Source: Thunnus maccoyii (taxonomy: Eukaryota; Chordata; Actinopteri; Scombriformes; Scombridae). From it: 64,000 nucleotides of DNA. Positions within the stretch are counted from its first letter, which is position 1, and each line of letters begins with the position of its first letter. The position numbers and the translations under genes are program-made. Of the stretch, positions 60,123 to 64,000 are shown piece by piece. Location: the NCBI RefSeq assembly GCF_910596095.1, contig NC_056536.1:15890791-15954790 (forward strand), written 5' to 3'. The notes beneath the pieces are model-generated. The model made no database searches, was not told the origin of the DNA, and saw only the letters and a list, made by a program, of their open reading frames with translations.

Positions 60123-60941
60123 GTATATTTTTAAAGTTGCTCGGAATTATGATGTCACTAAACTCCGTTTACCATTAACATGCCTGTCAAGCACAGTCTG
60201 TAAACTCCCACACAGTCATGAAGAAAAGGTCCCATCAGGCAAAATAAGTGAAAACATTTGTGTAGGTAGACGACGGCTGTGTAAGGGATTTACAAGTATA
60301 GATCAAAAGTTCATAAGGGTCATATAGCATGAAAAACTGTAAACTGGAATAGAATCATTGATGATTAAGGAAAAGTGCAGATGACAAAGCTGCAGATCTC
60401 AGTGTCTACATTTGTAATATCGCATTCACCCTGAGCCTGATAATATTTTAAGTATCTACATTCTTCAGTAGCACAGAGCTGTACAGTTCTTGATTATCTT
60501 CAGTGGGGTGAATTAATTCTGGGTAAATAAAGACTCCTTTCAAACACAGATACACAGACGAATGAGCAAACTAAAAAGACAAAAACAAATAAAAACCTTT
60601 ACTCAGTAAAACTAAAACACATGATCATTCTGTTAACATTTCAGTAATTTTAATGGAAACTATCCAGAACAACACATGATGAATATAAAAGCAGGATAAC
60701 TTTGAACTGCTACACCAAAATTTTAAGTTAACAAAAGTCAGGAATGCAAAGGTCAGCATTTTGGAATATTTTCTTTAAGACTCAGGGGAATATTTTATAG
60801 TGAGAAAGGTTATTATTCAGTGTCAAACTGGTGAAATGAGGTACTTCAGTTTTAGGTCAGAACATTTTCCAGAAGAAGCCAAGAACTTATTATATATTAT
60901 AACTTATAACTTTATTAACATAAACAATGTCAGATGATATT
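60123..60941. other. Spacer and fance 3' UTR
   Basis: No coding signal is present. A minus-strand AATAAA at about 60911..60916 is a likely fance polyadenylation signal. Nothing else was recognised. Confidence 0.5.
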
Positions 60942-63787
60942 TCATGTGTGTGTGATTCTTTTCAAAGCAGCTTGGAGAGACTTTTTCAGGAAGGTCTCAT
61001 TTAACATCAGGCAAGCAGACAGGGAGTGTTTGTGTGCAGCTGTCACCTGGAAAAACAGATCAATACATAAGCAGAATGATTAAAAATAACATTTCAATAA
61101 CTGTTCAGCCATTATGCTTGATATGAATTTAAAAAACTTACATGACTGCTATATTTGGTGAGGACTGTTAGCATCATTTTTGCAAACTTGACAGATTTTG
61201 TGAATTGAGGACTCTGGTTAACAAGCTGTTCAGTGAACTGTGTGAACAGTTCTTCATTCAAGTCAGGCTGAGAAATAAAACAAACAGGCAACTCAGTGAC
61301 GTTTGATATTATGACTACATGGTCTTGCAGCACTTTTCCCATGAATAAACATGGCCTCGCCTTACCTTGGAGTCTAGCAAGCTGTGGATAATGGAGAGCA
61401 CTGCCTCACTCCACGTGATTTTGAATGTCATCCTGGAAGAAAAAAAACGGCATCAACAATCAAACAATAACCATATGAGTTCATTATTATTTTGTGCTTA
61501 TCTGACTTATTACAGTAGTTACAAATAAATAGAGAATAAACATGCTTTATCTTACTGGAGCACCAGTAGTCTGTAGTGGGAATCCAGGCAACCTTCAATT
61601 AGTCTGTTCAGCAGCTCAGCCTGCGTGTTCCCTGAAAACAAAATAACAGAGTTCAAAATAGAGGATCAGTTCATGTTTGGGCCAAGAGATAAATAACAAG
61701 GTCCTGGCTCAGCCCTCCATAACATCAAAGCATCTGTTGTGTTTGCCTGGACTTGAACCAGGACATTGAATCCATGCCAGGCGCAGGACTGTCCTGCTCT
61801 GTAACTCTGCTACCCACCACAGCACAAGCATCTCTGACTCAATGCTTGTAATGTAAGTTAATAAATTATTACTGTTCTCAGTGATGGCTCAACTTTTTCC
61901 TCACCTATGTCCTTCTCCTCTAGAACTGGTCCGATCAGAGCGTGGCACATTGGTCTGGTGTAGCGGCTACAGAATGATGTCACTGTGGTGACCAGACATC
62001 TGGAGGCTGGCTCTGACAGGGACAGGACCTGTAGTACATGTAGCAACAGGATATACTGTCAGCATCAAACTGCAACACATTTCTTCGCATTTAGAGCTGC
62101 AACGATTAGTTGATTAATCGATTAGTTGTCAACTATTAAATTAGTCACCAACTATTTTCATAATTGTTTGGTGTCAATTTTAGAAAAAAATGTCCAAATT
62201 CTCCGATTCCAGCTTCTCAAATGTGAATATTTTCTTGTTTCTTTAGTCGTCTATGACAGCAAACTGAATTTCTTTAGGTTGTGAACTGTTGGTTGGGACA
62301 AAACAAGACATTTGAGGACGCCATCTTGGACTTTGAAAAAATTTTTTCACCATTTTCTGGCATTTTATAGACTTAACAACAATCAATTTATTAATGAAAA
62401 TATTCGTTAGCTGCAGCCGTATCTGCGTTGTCAATGATGTACCTTCTGTAGCAGGAGGCTCTTGATGATTGTCGCTGCCGTACTGTAGCTGAGGTCAGGA
62501 GAGAGAGCCAGAACGCTGCTGCACAGTTTAGGCAAAGTCTGCTCCGGTAAATCAGGCAAACTCAGCATGTTACATAACACCTCCACCTTAACAGGAGACA
62601 CAAAGATGTGGGATTAGTCCTTTCACAGTGCCTCAGCGAGCAAATGAACAGTATGAGTGGTTTAGAAAAGATTCCTGACTTGTGTTGTGTTGCAGTGCAA
62701 AGATGTTTCTAACAATGTTGGTTCATGTACATCAATGAGGTGGACAAAACCAACTTTAAATATAATGCACTGAACATATACATGTTATATATACAAGTAT
62801 GAATCAAGGGGTAAAACATTGTAAAAATGTCAACTATGGGATCCAAGGACATACTTGAGTGGGGTCACAGTCATTCAGCACTTTGAACACATCCATGGAG
62901 TTCTGGTCCCACTGTAAACAGACCATAACAGTTACAGTAATACCAAACGTGACTGAAAAGTCTGTACCAGATACAACAAAAAGAACACATTTCTTTTTTT
63001 TTTTACCTCGGTCTGACTTTCCAGTAATTCCTTTATTTGAAGAACAGAAACCTGAGGAAACAGAAATAGACCAATACTGTTAGTTTAAGTGGAAGTAGTA
63101 TGAACAGTGTGTAAAATTACTATCAGGAGGGAATTAAATCATTCTGTCCCTTTATGGAAAGAAAGCAAACTGGTAAAATTATGAAAATATTTGATTTTGA
63201 GTTTCTTTACCTTTATATGTTCAGGAAGGGCATCACATGGTGCTGGTTGCAGTTCTTTAGCAGGTGCCTCTGCTGCAGCATCATCCTCTAATCCTTCTGA
63301 TATCTCCTCATCTGTGCTCTGTTCTTCTCCATCGACACGCTCACTGCCACAGACATCCATCTTTATCCGTTTACTCTGCTGTCCTGTTTCTTCACCATCT
63401 GAATCCAGAGTGACAAAGCTGCTTTTCCTTTTCCTTTGTGTCCCCAGTTCTGATAAACTAGACGCACTCTGAGATTCAGGTTGTACTGTTTGAGAGCTGA
63501 GGCACCTGGCCCACCCGCCGGTCTCACTAAAACCAGCGAAGCGCTGTGACAGCTCTCTGAGTCTGTGGGTGCACAGTGGAGTGAACAGAGGCTCCTCATT
63601 GTGGGCCTTCAGATTTCTCTCCAGCTGTCTAACCAGAGCGGTGACCCAGGGGCTCGGATGAGGGTCCTGGCTGAGGCATTCGAGCACACGGAGCACAGTA
63701 GTCTGAGGAAGAACTGAGTGGACCAGATACATGAAGGACAGCAGGTTTTGTTTGAATAATGCTGGAAACAGGCACACCAAGGGTTTA
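60942..63787 (-). CDS. fance: Fanconi anemia group E protein, all but the N-terminus
   Basis: Subunit of the Fanconi core complex that binds FANCC and FANCD2 and supports FANCD2 monoubiquitination at interstrand crosslinks. Nine exons are visible: 63211..63787, 63007..63051, 62855..62911, 62443..62586, 61905..62028, 61556..61631, 61366..61432, 61142..61267, 60942..61046; 1321 nt, 439 residues. Human has 536 in total, so roughly the first 100 residues lie beyond the right edge. Blocks are LFPALFKQNLLSFMYLVHSV, an acidic linker with a basic KRIK stretch, VTTVTSFCSRYTRPMCHALI, SVKFAKMMLTVLTKYSSHV and the C-terminal ETFLKKSLQAALKRI. The helical repeats of the C-terminal FANCD2-binding domain are complete. 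Intron phases agree throughout. Confidence 0.92.
61743..61822 (-). repeat. tRNA-like sequence (pseudo-tRNA or SINE head)
   Basis: On the minus strand there is an intact T arm, CCTGG-TTCAAGT-CCAGG (61746..61762), containing a perfect B box GGTTCAAGTCC, and an A-box-like GGTAGCAGAGTTACAGAGC upstream. The acceptor stem is poor and the middle is too long for a clean cloverleaf. It is more likely a tRNA pseudogene or SINE head than a working tRNA. It lies in a fance intron. Confidence 0.45.
62092..62425 (+). mobile_element. MITE of the GAGCTGCAAC type, copy 3
   Basis: Runs from AGAGCTGCAACGATTAGTTG to ATTCGTTAGCTGCAGCC. It shares the TTCTCCGATTCCAGCTTCTC segment with copy 1 and lies wholly inside a fance intron. 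Confidence 0.75.
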
Positions 63788-63883
63788 CTAGAATAGATGA
63801 GGAAGAAAACATGGGAGTGAGGCATAAGCACGGATATGTGTGACATAATATTGTAGATGTCAACAGTTAGGTAAGCACTTATG

Positions 63884-64000
63884 TAAAGCTGCAACAATTA
63901 GTCGATTTATCAATTGGTCAAATGAAAGAAAATTAATCACCAACTATTTTGATAATCTATTGATCATTTGAATTATTTTTTAAGCAGAAATTGATGGTTT
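63884..64000 (+). mobile_element. MITE of the GAGCTGCAAC type, copy 4, cut by the window edge
   Basis: Starts AAGCTGCAACAATTAGTCGA and continues into the family interior. It lies upstream of the leftmost visible fance exon, in an intron. Confidence 0.7.

Overview
The window is vertebrate nuclear DNA, most likely from a spiny-rayed (percomorph) teleost. The evidence is long GT-AG interrupted genes whose products match vertebrate families over their full length, short introns, dinucleotide microsatellites, and repeats I recognise as typical of percomorph genomes (a MITE beginning GAGCTGCAAC, MITEs of the AGTGGTGGAAGAAGTA type, a Tc1/mariner remnant, LINE tails). I see no prokaryotic, plasmid, CRISPR or proviral content. 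Product names come from remembered protein sequences, not from a search.

Layout. (1) 1-3.7 kb: the 5' end of mapk14 (p38 alpha MAP kinase, minus strand), with coding exons 1-3 and its promoter. (2) 5.2-15.0 kb: elapor1 (minus), 22 coding exons, complete. (3) 16.1-17.4 kb: cfap276 (plus), head to head with elapor1 as in human 1p13, with an RFX X-box and a forkhead site just upstream. (4) 18.4-29.2 kb: smc5 (minus), 24 exons, complete. (5) 29.4-34 kb: repeat-rich spacer with a LINE-1 tail, a palindromic repeat and a promoter-like patch. (6) 34.3-38.0 kb: a FAM107-family gene (plus). (7) 38-44 kb: spacer with MITEs. (8) 44.2-48.1 kb: inava (plus), complete. (9) 49.1-54.5 kb: a short tail-anchored IRAG-family (IRAG1/LRMP) gene (minus). 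(10) 55.0-56.2 kb: spacer with a deleted Tc1/mariner element. (11) 56.5-58.7 kb: rpl10a (minus), with a TOP start and two TCTCGCGAGA promoter boxes. (12) 59.2-60.1 kb: a nested MITE. (13) 60.9 kb to the right edge: fance (minus), lacking only its N-terminal exon(s).

How the genes relate. This is a patchwork of conserved vertebrate linkage groups, not an operon or one pathway. fance followed by rpl10a, in the same direction, matches human 6p21, which also carries MAPK14. elapor1/cfap276 matches 1p13. The FAM107-like/inava pair resembles the FRMD4A-FAM107B neighbourhood on 10p13. smc5 and fance both act in DNA repair, but their proximity is probably chance.

I found no convincing new biological system. 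The most useful leads are: a (TG)n tract that takes the place of the polypyrimidine tract before smc5 exon 21; a composite MITE-in-MITE repeat present twice with the inner element at the same internal site; the ciliary promoter signature of cfap276; the FAM107/INAVA paralogy; an in-frame 87-nt intron and optional N-terminal extension in the IRAG-like gene; and an unexplained open frame at 54.66-55.03 kb.
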